A stretch of DNA of 64,000 bases from Plasmodiophora brassicae (GCA_039704465.1 JASFAU010000014.1:868001-932000), one strand, 5' to 3'; shown: positions 1-11,193, counted from the first letter of the stretch. Translations and numbers: made by a program. Notes: generated by a model from the sequence alone, not told the origin.

Positions 1-686
1 CGATGATCTAGGAACCATTCATTGCCTAGTTCGGGGCGACCTCGTCGCTGATGTTCAATTGCGTCGTTGTTACCCAGCGCTGGACCATCCATCTGAAGAC
101 TCATCGCAATCGCCTCGTCGATTTCCATTTGATGAGCAGTCGCATGGATGTCGGGGAACCTTTCTCCGCCCACTTCGCGTGCTCCTTCTATCATGTGAGG
201 TCCAGCTGGGTCGACATGAGCTGCCTGTTGATCTTCCATCGTAAGCGCCATCGCAATCGCTTCGTCGCTTTCAGTGTGATGGAGAGTTTCATGGAGACTC
301 GGCCACCAATCGTCGCCATCGGGCGGACCTTGGCAGAGCGTTTGGGGTCTAAATGGGTCGACAGCGGCGGCGTCCCCGGCCCGTACCCTCGAATCAACAA
401 TATCCAGGTCCTCCATCATAAGCGACATCGCCAGCGCCTCATCGATATCGATTCGGTGCCCGAGGTGTTGCTGATGAGGCAATCGTCGTCGAAGGTTGGC
501 AAGGGTGGGCGGCACTGTAGGACGACGTTCCACATGAGCACCCCCTGATGAACGATCGGCAGCCGGCGTAGGTCGGTGTGGGTCCGGCAATGGATGGTCT
601 GGCACTGGCAAACCGAACAGCATCATGACCGCCCGCAACGATAGGCAAACGGCGACCAGTAGGAGTACGACCTGCAGATTCATCAT
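1..686 (-). CDS. Secreted UIM-repeat protein, probable RBR E3 ligase paralogue (partial, runs off window start)
   Basis: An open frame runs without a stop from ATG codons at 686/683 to the window edge. It starts with a hydrophobic signal peptide (MMNLQVVLLLVAVCLSLRAV), then a Pro-rich stretch, then three ubiquitin-interacting-motif-like repeats whose cores are DEALAMSL, DEAIAMAL and DEAIAMSL. The segment before the first repeat (ERRPTVPPTLANLRRRL) resembles the same region of the complete RBR gene at 4166-5542 (EHRTALPTLSNVRADR). I therefore infer that the missing C-terminal part carries an RBR catalytic module; this cannot be seen here. It shares strand and domain order with the next two genes and is probably the third member of a tandem array. 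It binds ubiquitin by inference from the UIM pattern only. Confidence 0.6.
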   Translation of the reverse strand, partial: MMNLQVVLLLVAVCLSLRAVMMLFGLPVPDHPLPDPHRPTPAADRSSGGAHVERRPTVPPTLANLRRRLPHQQHLGHRIDIDEALAMSLMMEDLDIVDSRVRAGDAAAVDPFRPQTLCQGPPDGDDWWPSLHETLHHTESDEAIAMALTMEDQQAAHVDPAGPHMIEGAREVGGERFPDIHATAHQMEIDEAIAMSLQMDGPALGNNDAIEHQRRGRPELGNEWFLDH

Positions 687-2294
687 GGCTGGGCGTCGAA
701 ATGGCAAAGGGCCTGGACGTCTCTCTCGTGGAGGAGGGTACCGGTACACTGGACTGATCCCGAACACCTGCGTAGTCCCTCTTGCAGCTCCAAACAGATT
801 CGGGTCTGGAATCCTGGATCTGCCCGCGCGCAGCAAGTGCCGCGCATCCGCACTTTCTGGATGCCGTGCGGCGTGTTGCGGCGCGCACTCTCCGGATGCC
901 GTGTGGCCTGTTGCGGCCCGCACTCTCCGGATGCCGTTGCGGCATGTTGCAGCGGGTGCACGAATTCTCCGGATGCCCTGCGGGGCATCCCTCGTTGGGC
1001 TCAGTACCCGGGTTTGTGGTGATCTGGGAGGTCGGCCATGGCGAGGCCTGATGCCGGTGGTGGCGCCGCCTCTATGTTACTGGATTGGCGAAAGTTTGAC
1101 CGATGGTGGGCTGCGATTCCGGCAAGGCGGCACCGGCGTCAGCGCCGTGGTCGATGCTGCTGGTTGGTGTTAGGTGCTTGTCAGGCGGCTTGCAAGTAGG
1201 TCCGTACATACCGTTAACGTTCTCGGTGTCGCGTTCGACGCCTGGCTGACCAGACGACGCTCTTCGACTTACCGGCATTGGCGAATCTGCCGACGGGATT
1301 GGCGAGATGGTCGCTGGGTCCGGCACGTTGTTAGCGTTGCTGAAGACACGCGTCGACATCGGTACAATGAAACTTTGGTACCCTTCGCTTGACGGCAACG
1401 CGTTGATCGACGAGTGACACGGCATGTTTGATGATAGCACCACCAGAGTCGACTCTGGTAGCCTGGTCGCCGTCAGCGAGAGGGATCATCAGCGTCATTG
1501 CCGGAGTCACTGGCACGGCCAGGTTGCGGTGTCGAAACTGGAACCCCGATCGAGCATCGTCATCATCATGCCTTCGCTGGCCCCGGGGCCACAGCAGATG
1601 AGGTACCAGGGGGCATCATCAGGCACAGGTGCATTGATGATCTTAGACGCCTGGTCGGGTGCTGGAGACGACGGCGACGGAGAAAACACAGGTCATGACT
1701 GGGAGACGGCCGGATTGACGGTGGGCCGGGATGGGAGACGCCAACGACGGTGGAAGCGCACGGTTGCGACTGAAGGCACGGAGGTGAGGGAGCACTGAGC
1801 ATCAGGAGACGCGATGGACGATGAAAATGCCATTGTTGAAACCATTGCCCCATCGGCCGCCATACACTGCTGATGGCGCCATCGTTGCATCACTACCGTC
1901 GACGTCTGCTGCATTAATGCCTGGAGGGTTCTCCAGGAAGGATGACGTTCCGTATCGAGTGGCGCTTGGTGCTGCAGGATTAGGACTGCATTGGGTGGAG
2001 AACGGGTCACCTTCGCCCGTATCGCTGATGGGAAATGTTGCCCTTTATTCTCCAAGATGGATACGGCGGGGATGGCAGGGGACGACCCAGGATCGCCTGC
2101 TCTGTCCCGGTCCCGATGCGTCGTCTTTAACTAATTAAGGTGATCGATGTTTGGCACGAGTACCGCGCACAATTGACGGTCTGCCTGCTCCTGTTGTCTA
2201 ATAAACACAGCGCGGATATGCTATCATGGCTGTAAAACATTCTGATCATTCACTTCATTCGTGTGGTCAAAGGGTAGGTGATGACGTCCTTGGT
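687..2294. other. 1.6 kb gap without a confident gene
   Basis: Apart from the tandem repeat at 850-990 I see no recognisable gene. Minus-strand frames at 1072-1560 read as Ser/Pro/Thr-rich peptide without family resemblance, and no coherent exon structure could be built. They may be remnants of an unidentified gene. Confidence 0.5.
850..990. repeat. Four-unit GC-rich tandem repeat, about 35 bp per unit
   Basis: Units begin at about 850, 885, 920 and 958. Each carries the core CTCCGGATGCC (CTTTCTGGATGCC in the first), followed by a TGCGG-rich tail. Units one and two are 35 bp, three is 38 bp, four is about 33 bp and more diverged. It lies just upstream of the gene starting at 686. Confidence 0.8.
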
Positions 2295-3800
2295 TCAGTC
2301 GAGATCGGTCGCAGGCGGCGGGCCGTTCGGCATGTTGCATCTGTAGTAGTTGTCATGGCCCACCCAGGGCTGCATGCAGGTCCAGCAGAAATGGTGATTG
2401 CACAGCGTGCAATGCATGTGCTGGCACCCTTCATTCTTCTCAATCGGTGTGCGACATTGCGGGCATGGCTTGGTCGTCTGCTGAATAACCGCATGTGAGG
2501 AATCCTCTTTGGCGTCGGCAAACTCATCGCATCGCTTTCCAAAGTGTGTTGTGCCATCATCAGCTGTCCAGAGCTGACGGCACGACATGCACGAGATCGT
2601 TTGACATTGCGGGCAGCTCATCATCGAAGGTTCGTTCTCACCAGGTGCTTGTTCGAGATCACCCTGTAACTGGCATGTCGCAGAGGGGCAATGCCAGGGA
2701 CGCGACATGCTACGTTGCAGCATTGCGTTGTCATACCGGTCCCTGAGGCTCCTATCCTGCCGCAGAGGAGCCATGCCAATTACGTCCTCGTACGCGTACG
2801 TACAACACCCGTTACAGCACCGAATCGGATCCGCGTTGGATCGGACCTGGGTAGCAACGTGCTCATCTTCGCACGCCCGGCAGACAGGCGGATGTTCGTC
2901 AGGGAAAACAGATCCGCCCCGGATGGGTTCGGTACAGACGACGCAATCGGGAACAGCAGGCTGGCGCGGGACTGGGAGATCGCTGTTGACGTCTCTGTCT
3001 GATTCCCCGTCCGTCCGTTGTTCAACAACCGGCAATGTGGCCTCCAGCGCCTCATTTTCCATCCGTTGTGGCCAGTCATGGTCGTGGTGCCCAGCATTCA
3101 TACGTTCCAATGACTGCAGCGTAGCAGCCAGCGCCTCGTCCTCTTCGATTTGTCGCATGTTGGTTGCCACTCGCTCTGCTGCATGGGGACCGGCCTCCTG
3201 TTCTTCAAGGCTCTGCAATGCGGCCGCCAGCGCCGCGTCGTCGTCGATTTGTTGCCGGTCAGGGGTTTGTTGCGGAATCGTCGACGGGGCGGTGAATGGC
3301 GTCGTTCTAAGTTCAGGTTCCCAGGTTGGGGCAGCCCTGTGCCTCGCCTCGGCTTCACCAACCATTGGTTCCCTGCTCGGACGGAGTGCCCGTCCAACCG
3401 TGTCCACGAAGAATCCGAGCACCTGAGCTGCTAGTTGTTGAGGAATCTGCTCGGCAAGCTGGCCGCACCAGTTCTGGACTTCTTCGACGCGCCTCAGGAT
3501 CTCTTGATCTACCGTCGTTTCGTTGTCTGCAAAGCGTCCGAACAATTGAGCAGCAGCGTCTGCTCCGACTTGATGCTGGACCTGCTGGAGGTAGGCTTGG
3601 ACGTTCCTGTGTCGCATATGTGCTGCCGCTTCTGACCTTAGCCGCCGGAGCTCGCGCTCGTTGTCTGCGAAGTGCCTGTGTTGGTCGGCAAGCTGCGCTT
3701 CAGGTGGCACTCCCTCAAACCGTTGGCCGACACGTGGTCCAGTATCATTGATGGCCATGGTGGCCACCAGGAGCGTGGCAAGAACCAGGAAACGTATCAT
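2295..3800 (-). CDS. Secreted RBR-type E3 ubiquitin ligase with UIM-like repeats
   Basis: Single-exon 501-aa protein. The start is chosen at 3800 because it gives a clear signal peptide (MIRFLVLATLLVATMA). Residues about 20-140 are helical and Glu/Gln-rich. UIM-like repeats follow (cores DAALAAAL, DEALAATL, and a weaker NEALEATL). The C-terminal third is an RBR module: RING1 (CVVCTEPI ... CCNGCC), IBR (WHCPSATCQ ... CPQCQTISCMSC) and Rcat (CPQCRTPIEKNEGCQHMHC ... FCWTC). In this family the Rcat cysteine in the GC-H-M motif, here about C459, receives ubiquitin from the E2. All zinc ligands appear present. RBR ligases are normally cytosolic, so a signal peptide is unusual. It is the middle member of the minus-strand array at 1-5.5 kb. 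Family call secure; extracellular or host action is inference. Confidence 0.93.
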   Translation of the reverse strand: MIRFLVLATLLVATMAINDTGPRVGQRFEGVPPEAQLADQHRHFADNERELRRLRSEAAAHMRHRNVQAYLQQVQHQVGADAAAQLFGRFADNETTVDQEILRRVEEVQNWCGQLAEQIPQQLAAQVLGFFVDTVGRALRPSREPMVGEAEARHRAAPTWEPELRTTPFTAPSTIPQQTPDRQQIDDDAALAAALQSLEEQEAGPHAAERVATNMRQIEEDEALAATLQSLERMNAGHHDHDWPQRMENEALEATLPVVEQRTDGESDRDVNSDLPVPRQPAVPDCVVCTEPIRGGSVFPDEHPPVCRACEDEHVATQVRSNADPIRCCNGCCTYAYEDVIGMAPLRQDRSLRDRYDNAMLQRSMSRPWHCPSATCQLQGDLEQAPGENEPSMMSCPQCQTISCMSCRQLWTADDGTTHFGKRCDEFADAKEDSSHAVIQQTTKPCPQCRTPIEKNEGCQHMHCTLCNHHFCWTCMQPWVGHDNYYRCNMPNGPPPATDLD

Positions 3801-4165
3801 GGTAGGGAGCGATTGTCAAATGATGACCGAGAGCTTCCTGTGCCGCGGCGGACCGATTTGTGAGGCGGCCGTCCGGTCCATTGCGAGCTTTATTTTTAGC
3901 ACTGACGCTGCAACGCATGTGGGCCGAGTGTTCGGTCAACTGCGCGAAGTTCGGTCAGGCCTCAGAGCCAGAACCGTGTAGGCGCGCGACCGCATTGGTC
4001 GAAGTGCGGCCGGTCGAAGTATGGCCAGGCCGTGCGTGCTCCAGCTGTGGACGCTGGCTCGCCGATCATGGTCCAGCGCAGGCGCAGATGGTCGTTTGGT
4101 TTTACATATACATGCCGGCGTATCAAACAACTTGCCGTTTTCAGCTGGTTGCACTGCTTCAGCGA
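3801..4165. other. Intergenic region between two RBR genes
   Basis: Upstream region of the 2295-3800 gene. It holds the A/T-rich motif at 3890-3899. No coding frame is supported. Confidence 0.5.
3890..3899 (-). promoter_or_regulatory. MEF2/MADS-like A/T element upstream of RBR gene
   Basis: On the minus strand the sequence is CTAAAAATAA, which fits the MEF2 consensus YTAWWWWTAR. It lies 90 bp upstream of the start at 3800. A near-identical element sits upstream of the neighbouring paralogue. It may equally be a TATA-type core promoter element. Confidence 0.35.
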
Positions 4166-5542
4166 TCAGTGGTGCCCGACCCTCATGAGTCGGCGCGCTA
4201 GCCCCTGGTTGCAGTTGAAGAAATCGGTATGACCTTGCCAGGGACGCAGGCAGGTCCAGCAGAAATGGTGACGGCACTGCGCGCAGATCATGTGCTGACA
4301 GCCGCGGTTCTTCTCGATCGGCGCACGGCATTGCGGGCACGGCTGCGTCGATCGTTGAATGACGGCTAGCGAGGCGTCCTCCTTGCGGTTGGCGAACTCG
4401 TCGCAACGCAGCCCAAAGTGCTCGATATCGTTCGCACGCCATAACTCATGGCACGACATACACGAGATCGTTTGGCATTGAGGGCAGCTGATCATCAAAG
4501 GTTGGTTCTCACCTGCTGCGTGTTCGAGATCGCCTTGGAAGTTACAGGTCGATGCCGGGCAATGCCACGGGCGCGTCATCAGTCGCTGCAGCAACATGTT
4601 CTCATACATTTCCCGAAGACGCTGGTCTCGTTGCACGCACGCCATGCCCACCACTTCCTCGTACGTGTACGTACAGCATCCGTACGAGCACCGAACTAGA
4701 CCCGCGTTCGACCTGATCTGGGTGGCCACATACTCGTCTTCGCACTGCCTGCAGACTGGCGGGTGTTCTTCCGGGAACGAAGAACCACCTCGAATCCGGT
4801 TTGTGCAGACGACACATTCCGGCAGTCCTTCGTCGTCCTCGGATTGATCCTGATGATCGGCAGGATGGCGTTCAGCTGCCTCACCGTCGATGGCATCGTC
4901 CAGCTCCTCGCTGTCCACAATTTCCAGCTCGTCCAACAGGATCGTCACCGCCAGTGCCTCGTCGTCTTCGATCTGCTGTCGAATCTCCCGGTCGGCTCGC
5001 ACGTTGGACAGGGTGGGCAGCGCCGTACGATGTTCGACGTTCCCCAATGGTGGACGATCAAATGCAAGCCTGCGCCGACGCTCTCCGGCCGTTGCTTGGT
5101 TCCTCAGCTGGCGCAAACGACGGTCAAGCTCCTGGTTGGTTTCTCGTTGGGCGGCGACGTGCAGCAGGCGTCCTTGGCCGACACGTTGTCCGGTTATTTG
5201 GAGGTTGCGTCCAACTGGTTGACGATTCGCGGCGTTATGGTAATCGACGGGACGACGGGGGATGGTCTGCTGGCGTTGCTGGGTGACAGTGGTTGTCCCG
5301 TAATCCACAGGACGTCGTGGAACGCGGGAGGTTTGCTGCGGGTTCCCGTAGATGATGTTGTCCCTCACAGCAGGATCAACGCCACGCCAGTCCCAGGTTT
5401 CAGCAAGATCGACGGCGCGGTTACGCCGAGCCTGAGGAGGTGATCGGCGACCCGGCATGTTCACGCCGAAGAGCCTCATGGCCACGCTCAGCCCCATGAC
5501 GTGCATGGCGAGCACCAGCAACATGACGAGACGATGCCGCAT
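4166..5542 (-). CDS. Secreted RBR-type E3 ubiquitin ligase, paralogue
   Basis: The ATG at 5542 is preferred (458 aa): it begins a strong signal peptide (MRHRLVMLLVLAMHVMGLS), while the frame further upstream lacks a convincing start. Then come an Arg/Gln-rich region with a repeated RRPVDY motif, one UIM-like repeat (core DEALAVTI) and an acidic linker. The RBR module follows: RING1 (CVVCTNRI ... CSYGCC), IBR (WHCPASTCN ... CPQCQTISCMSC) and Rcat (CPQCRAPIEKNRGCQHMIC ... FCWTC) with the presumed catalytic cysteine in RGCQHM. The catalytic half is close to that of the 2295-3800 gene, but the N-terminal half has diverged strongly, as expected if target binding is under different selection. Genes are in the same orientation, 365 bp apart. 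Confidence 0.92.
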   Translation of the reverse strand: MRHRLVMLLVLAMHVMGLSVAMRLFGVNMPGRRSPPQARRNRAVDLAETWDWRGVDPAVRDNIIYGNPQQTSRVPRRPVDYGTTTVTQQRQQTIPRRPVDYHNAANRQPVGRNLQITGQRVGQGRLLHVAAQRETNQELDRRLRQLRNQATAGERRRRLAFDRPPLGNVEHRTALPTLSNVRADREIRQQIEDDEALAVTILLDELEIVDSEELDDAIDGEAAERHPADHQDQSEDDEGLPECVVCTNRIRGGSSFPEEHPPVCRQCEDEYVATQIRSNAGLVRCSYGCCTYTYEEVVGMACVQRDQRLREMYENMLLQRLMTRPWHCPASTCNFQGDLEHAAGENQPLMISCPQCQTISCMSCHELWRANDIEHFGLRCDEFANRKEDASLAVIQRSTQPCPQCRAPIEKNRGCQHMICAQCRHHFCWTCLRPWQGHTDFFNCNQGLARRLMRVGHH

Positions 5543-6098
5543 GATTTGCCAAGTAACGTCTATCGGTCTGCAAGTCAATCTTGTGGCCGTCTCCCTAATC
5601 CGCAAACCCAGCGGTTCGGTCGGACGTGCTGCCTTCCCTCGGCCCCCGAAGTTGTTCTGCAGCTCTGTCGACCACCAACTCAGCAACCACCTATTTTTAG
5701 CGAAGCTTCAAACAGGCAACCCTCAACAGCTCCCCCGGTTGCAGCCAAGTTCAACGTTGGAGTGTTCCTCATGATCCCGCTCTTTTCAAGGAATCATTTC
5801 GTGCAGGACAATGGCCATACGTATCCGCGGTGGAGCGCTTCTGCGCCCATTCATTTGTACATTATTCATTTCCTAGTTCATAGCGACAACCACGTTTGCG
5901 GGATCGTGTAGCACCAACGCAGTCAGGCATCGTGCGTGCTGAGCGCCAGTCTGGATCGACAAGAAGGCTATGGGTCCGGCGAACTCGCGATGCGTGCCAC
6001 TGCGGTGGGCACCTTCTGTCGACAGATGCAACCTGGACGGCCGCGTTTGGCGGGAAACATTTTGCGACGGACACCTCAAGGCTGGGCAAGCGGTCTCG
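5543..6098. other. Intergenic region between divergent RBR and SMC4 genes
   Basis: Likely shared promoter region of the minus-strand RBR gene and the plus-strand SMC4 gene. It contains the CTATTTTTAG element at 5691-5700. The SMC4 frame is open upstream to 5970 with a further ATG there, so the SMC4 protein could begin slightly earlier. Confidence 0.5.
5691..5700 (-). promoter_or_regulatory. MEF2/MADS-like A/T element upstream of second RBR gene
   Basis: Minus-strand sequence CTAAAAATAG is a perfect match to the MEF2 consensus. It lies 149 bp upstream of the start at 5542 and matches nine of ten positions of the element at 3890-3899. Confidence 0.35.
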
Positions 6099-9000
6099 AT
6101 GGATCGAGACGAGCAAGCTGTCCAGGGCGATCGCAGCGATGGTGACGCGTTTTCTGCCGAGGGGCGACGTACTGCGGACAGTACAGAAGGGGCCATGGGC
6201 GAGGCACCGCTGTCGCAAGGCCCCGATGATGGGGTCGAGCGGCCGGCGCCGCAGCCCTGCATCCGGATGATAATTGAGCAACTCGATATGCATAATTTCA
6301 AGTCGTATGCGGGCATGCGCACGATCGGACCGTTTCACAAGCGGTTCTCTTCGATTGTCGGCCCGAACGGAAGTAAGCTTCCTCGGGCGTCGTCCTGCGC
6401 GTTCCTGACGCATTGCAGGTGGGAAAAGTAACGTCATTGATGCACTGTTGTTCGTCTTCGGCAAACGCGCGTCCCAAATTCGATTGAAGAAGGTGTCTGA
6501 ATTGATTCACAATTCGGAACATCATCGCAATTTGGACAGCGCAACGGTTTCGGTCCACTTCGCTGACATTGTCGATGACCCGAACAGTCGTGATGATTAC
6601 ACGATTGTGGAAGGTGACGGGAGTTACAATCGTTTTCAAAGACTCTCGTTGAGTTGTTCCTCAGGATCACGACTCGTTATCAGCCGAACAGCGTTCAGGA
6701 ACAATTCGTCCAAGTACTCGGTTAACGGCCAGCCGAGCACGTTTACTGATGTCACGAAACTGCTGATGGCGAAAGGTATCGACCTGGACCATAATCGGTT
6801 TTTGATTCTGCAAGGCGAAGTAATCAGATGAATGGCACAGTTCAGCGCTCATCACTAATGGATTGTCTCAGGTCGAACAGATTGCCATGATGAAGCCGAA
6901 AGGGGGTGCTCCAGGCGACTCGGGAATTTTGGAATACTTGGAAGACATCATTGGATCCCACAAGTACGTGGAGCAGATTGAGCAGGCTACGGCCAATGTG
7001 GAACTGTGCAACCAAGAACGCCAGAGCAAGGCTAATCGTTTGAAGATGTCGGAGAGCGAGCGAACTGGTCTTCAGGTAGGTAAAACGTCAGTTGGCATGG
7101 GTTTCTGTCGCACTCAGGCATCCTGAACAGAGTGCAAGAGACGAAGCTGTAGCATACCTTCGCGAAGAGTACGAAATGCTCTGCATGAAAGCCAAGCTTT
7201 ACCTCGTGTACACGAACCACGCGAAAGACAATGTTGAAACGGTTAAAGCGAATATGGTGGGACTATGTATTATTGTCAATCTAGTTGGGTGCATGTGGCT
7301 TAACAATCAAGTAGGAAGTTTTGGAGAAGAAATTGGCTGATGAGGTTGCGTCGCATGAACAAATGGAGAAGGTACGTTGCTGCACAGCTGTTTGGCATTG
7401 ACATTAAAGAGTACTGGAGTAGGATTTCAAAGAATGTTCGGTACGGCTCGAGGCTGCACAAGCTGAGTGCGAAGCATTCGAAGCTGAACTTTCCGAATGT
7501 GCGTCGAAATTCGAACACTTGGACCGGCGTGATGTTCAGCTGCGCGAGGCCGCAAAACATACAATGTCGAAGCTCAAGAAACTAAAAGCCAAGCTCAAGC
7601 AGGAGCAGAATGCTATTTCAAAGTGTCAACAGGTTTGGCAAGCTGTTCCGTGCTCGGCACTCAGTCTCACATTTCATCCAGGACATTGAGACGTTCAACG
7701 ACGAATTGCCAGAACTGTCGAAACTGGTTGACGAAAAGCAGGCCGAACTGGCAGATGCGGAAGCAGTACGGAAAGACCTATTCGAGCAGGTTCGATCGAA
7801 AACAGGACAACTGAGAGAGCAGCTAGAAGCGAAACAGAAGCTGCTTATTCCCCTGCGCCAAGAGGTAGATGTGTAGTATGAACGCTATCAGATACGATGT
7901 GTGACATTTGTTGATGAAGGTCAATCATGCGGAACAGCATGTGGCCGGGCTGGAGTCAGAACTCCAGTTCCACGCGTCGAAATGTGAAGACGCGAAAGCC
8001 GCTGTTGCTGACGCGCATGCTAGCGTTGCTGATACGACGAAGCAATTGAGCGAAAAACGGGACGCGATCAAGGTCTGTGATGGCTTTGTCGTGCATTCCC
8101 CCCCATCACTGAGTTATTCGTTAGACGCTTGCGAAGTCGATCGGTATCAATTCAACCCGAGAGCGGTCAGTGCTCGAAGCAATCGCCGAAACCGATGAGG
8201 CTATTGTCAAGTTGGAAACGTCGCTAAATCAAATGCGCGCCGAATATGAACAGGTCAGGAGATACAGTTCGAGGGTGCATTAAGTTTTGAAAGTTCCCGC
8301 ACTGCAGGGCAGAGCCAAACTTGAACAGCACCGAAACCGTGGATCGGTGCTGACAGCGCTGATGGAGGCTAAAGCACGCGGACACCTTCCTGGAATATTT
8401 GTACGGGTGGCTTCTGTTCGGCCCAGTGTCGATGTTCTGACAGTATGCGATTAGGGTCGCCTCGGCGATTTAGGATCTATCGATTCTCGCTACGACGTTG
8501 CAGTATCGACGGCATGCCCGGCTCTGGACAACATCGTCGTGGATACTGTTGAAACTGCACAAAGATCTGCAGACCTCCTTCGGTCTGTGCGATGTGCGCC
8601 TAAGTTCTGCGTGCGAATTTTATAATTGTGCCTAGGAAAACGAGGGCTGGCAGTACGACATTCATAATCCTGGAAAAGATACAACATGTTGATGAGCAGA
8701 TGAGCCGTCCATTCCAGTCTCCAGAGAACGTTCCACGGTTCGTCGTCGGTTCTTTCGATCGCTGCGATGCCTGGTGATAATATTCCGTAGACTGTTTGAT
8801 CTTGTTAATCCGATCGAATCAATTTTCCGTCCTGCCTTCTACTTCGCACTTCGCGATACAGTCGTTGCTAACGATTTGGATCAAGCCACACGGTATGCAG
8901 TCTGGCTGCTGTCAAGGTCTGTCGTCGCGTTCTGCATTTTCTGATACCAGTCTGTCTTAGGATCTCTTCTTCCGGATCCCGCCGGTTCCGCGTTGTTACA

Positions 9001-11193
9001 TACAGTGGGGAGCTCGTTGATCCTTCCGGGACGATGACCGGGGGTGGTCGCGCTTCTCGTGGGGCGATGGGATCTGGCGTTGCCGTCAATGGCGACATGC
9101 CCGTCTCGGCGGAACGTCTCGAAGAGCTCTCGAGTGCCATTGCACGAACATCCGTCGAAATGAAGGAGCTGCATCAAAAGCGGCGTACTCTTCGACTCGA
9201 GCATGATGCTTTACAGGACGAGCTGCGCACGGTGCGCTCCCAAAAGGACCATGCAGAAGCAGCCAGGAACGGACTTGAGCAGGTAACCATTCGCTTCTTC
9301 CTATTGCTGCAATACGGAGCATAACGCTATCATGTAGCTCCTGACTGATATCCGATCCCGCCTGGCCGATCTCGACCATGCGACTGAACAAGCCGCCACT
9401 GAATCCGCGTTGGCCGAGAAGTCTTTACGGCCCCAGATCCAGTCTGGAGACAAAACTGTCAATGCTGCTCGTAAAAAGGCTTCGTCCCTGGAAGCGGAAG
9501 TTGCTGGTCTTGAACAGAAGATCCTTGATGCTGGCGGCCTACAGCTTCAAGAACAGGTCAAGATCGTTCAGGCACTCAAAGATGAGATCGAGTCAACACG
9601 CAGGAAGATCACTCATGCTGAGGTTAACATCGACGGTGCCCACAAACGAATTGCCGCTGCCGAAAAGTCAATCGTGACTACCGAAACGAATATCACGAAG
9701 GTTAGGCGTACTGGGTCCGGCATCTCTGTTCACTGATTAATATGCAAATGTATGTAACAGACGGAACAAGAGCTGGAGGAATCGGCTAAACAACTGAACG
9801 AGATCGAAGAGCTTGCTGCACAAGTAATTGCTTGCAGAGAGGAAATTTCAGCTACGACGGAGAAGAAACGAGGAGAATTCCAGCAAGTTGAAGCCCAACA
9901 CAAGCGCATATCCAAAGCATTCGAAGCTGCTAGAGCGACTGAGGTTGAAGTGAAGATGCAAATCGACGACTGCCAGCGACTTCAAGAATCGAATTTGGCC
10001 AAGGTCCGTCGGCGTATCGGCCCTGAGGCCCTGTCGTGACTATTGCTTGCAGGCAGCGCACTGGCAAAAGAAATTGGACGAAGTCATGACACTTATTCGG
10101 CAAAGCGAAGGCGCCAAACATTTCGCCGTTCCAGCGGAATCCCAACCTGGCGAGGAATCCCACACTGACGATATGGAGGTTGAAGACCACGCTGAGGCTC
10201 GCCAAGCTTCGATGACATTTAAACTTCCGGATGCGGTCGGTTCACTGGACAAGGACGGCTTAGAGTTCGTTTGTTGTTCCGACCAGTACGGATGCCTGTT
10301 ATTAACCATTTTCCACAGACATCGACTGAAGGATCAAGAAGAGAAACTGTCGTCGATGAAACCCAACATGAGCTCGATAGAGGAGTATGCAATAGCCGAC
10401 GGGAACTACAAGGTAGGGATACTGTTGTGTACGATGGTTGGGCATCGTTGTTCCTTGACTCTGCTACTGATAGGCGCACCTGGTCGAACTAGAAGCGGCG
10501 ACTGCAACGCGCGACGACGCTCGCGCTCATTGTGATGCCCTTCGCAACGCTCGCTTCGACGACTTCATGGCAGGCTTCCGTGTCATAACCATGAAGCTCA
10601 AGGAAATGTACCAAATGCTGACCTTAGGTTGTCGTTTGTCCCTTTAGCAAAAGGCTCGATCTAACTGGTCAACAGGAGGAGACGCGGAGCTGGAGCTCGT
10701 CGATAGCCTTGATCCGTTCTCAGAGGGCATCGTTTTCTCTGTCAGGCCGCCAAAGAAGAGCTGGAAAAACATATCCAATCTCAGTGGCGGCGAGAAAACT
10801 CTCAGTTCGCTAGCTCTTGTTTTCGCTCTTCACTACTACAAGCCAACCCCGTCTACTCTCTGTGCGTTTCGTCCCAGCCGCCCTCCTCTGATAGTGGGTG
10901 TTCTTCAGGTTGTACGTAATGGACGAAATTGATGCGGCATTGGACTTCAAGAACGTGTCGATCGTTGCTAACTACATCAAGGACCGGACTCGTGACGCTC
11001 AGTTCATCATCATTTCCCTGCGGAGCAATATGTTCGAGCTCGCGGACCGCCTCGTTGGCATCTACAAGACCGACAACTGCTCCAAGAGCATCACTATCGT
11101 AGGGCGGCACCAGTCCCTTGGCCGGATAACCCTGATGTGTGCCGATCTTTGCAGAACCCTAAGAAATTTGCCGACGTCGGCGTTGCTGTATAA
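6099..11193 (+). CDS. SMC4: SMC4, condensin ATPase subunit (many short introns)
   Basis: Core condensin subunit, partner of SMC2 in mitotic chromosome compaction. The first ATG in good context is at 6099. N-terminal block: MHNFKSYAGMRTIGPFHK, then Walker A (GPNGSGKSN) split by a 46-bp intron at 6373-6418, then a segment typical of SMC4 (RASQIRLKKVSELIHNS). A second intron is at 6820-6871 and a third at about 7076-7130; further introns break the coiled coils. The hinge region spans about 8300-9060 (HRNRGSVLTALMEAKARG; GTMTGGGRASRG). The C-terminal head carries the ABC signature LSGGEKTLSSLALVFALH (about 10775-10840) and Walker B YVMDEIDAALDF (about 10915). A last intron splices SKSITI to NPKKFADVGVAV and the stop at 11191-11193. 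Exact junctions in the coiled-coil and hinge exons (7250-9000) are not all resolved. Confidence 0.93.

Noticed and set aside
850..990. CRISPR-like array
   Set aside because: Units are contiguous, without unique spacers of regular length, in a eukaryotic genome; this is a tandem repeat.
439..1173. Overlapping Arg/Pro/Cys-rich frames on both strands around 440-1170
   Set aside because: They are open because of high GC content and the 35-bp repeat; they overlap the real signal-peptide/UIM frame and show no domain pattern.
5862..6464. 200-aa minus-strand frame across the SMC4 start
   Set aside because: It is antisense to the SMC4 first exon, which carries conserved SMC motifs; no family resemblance.
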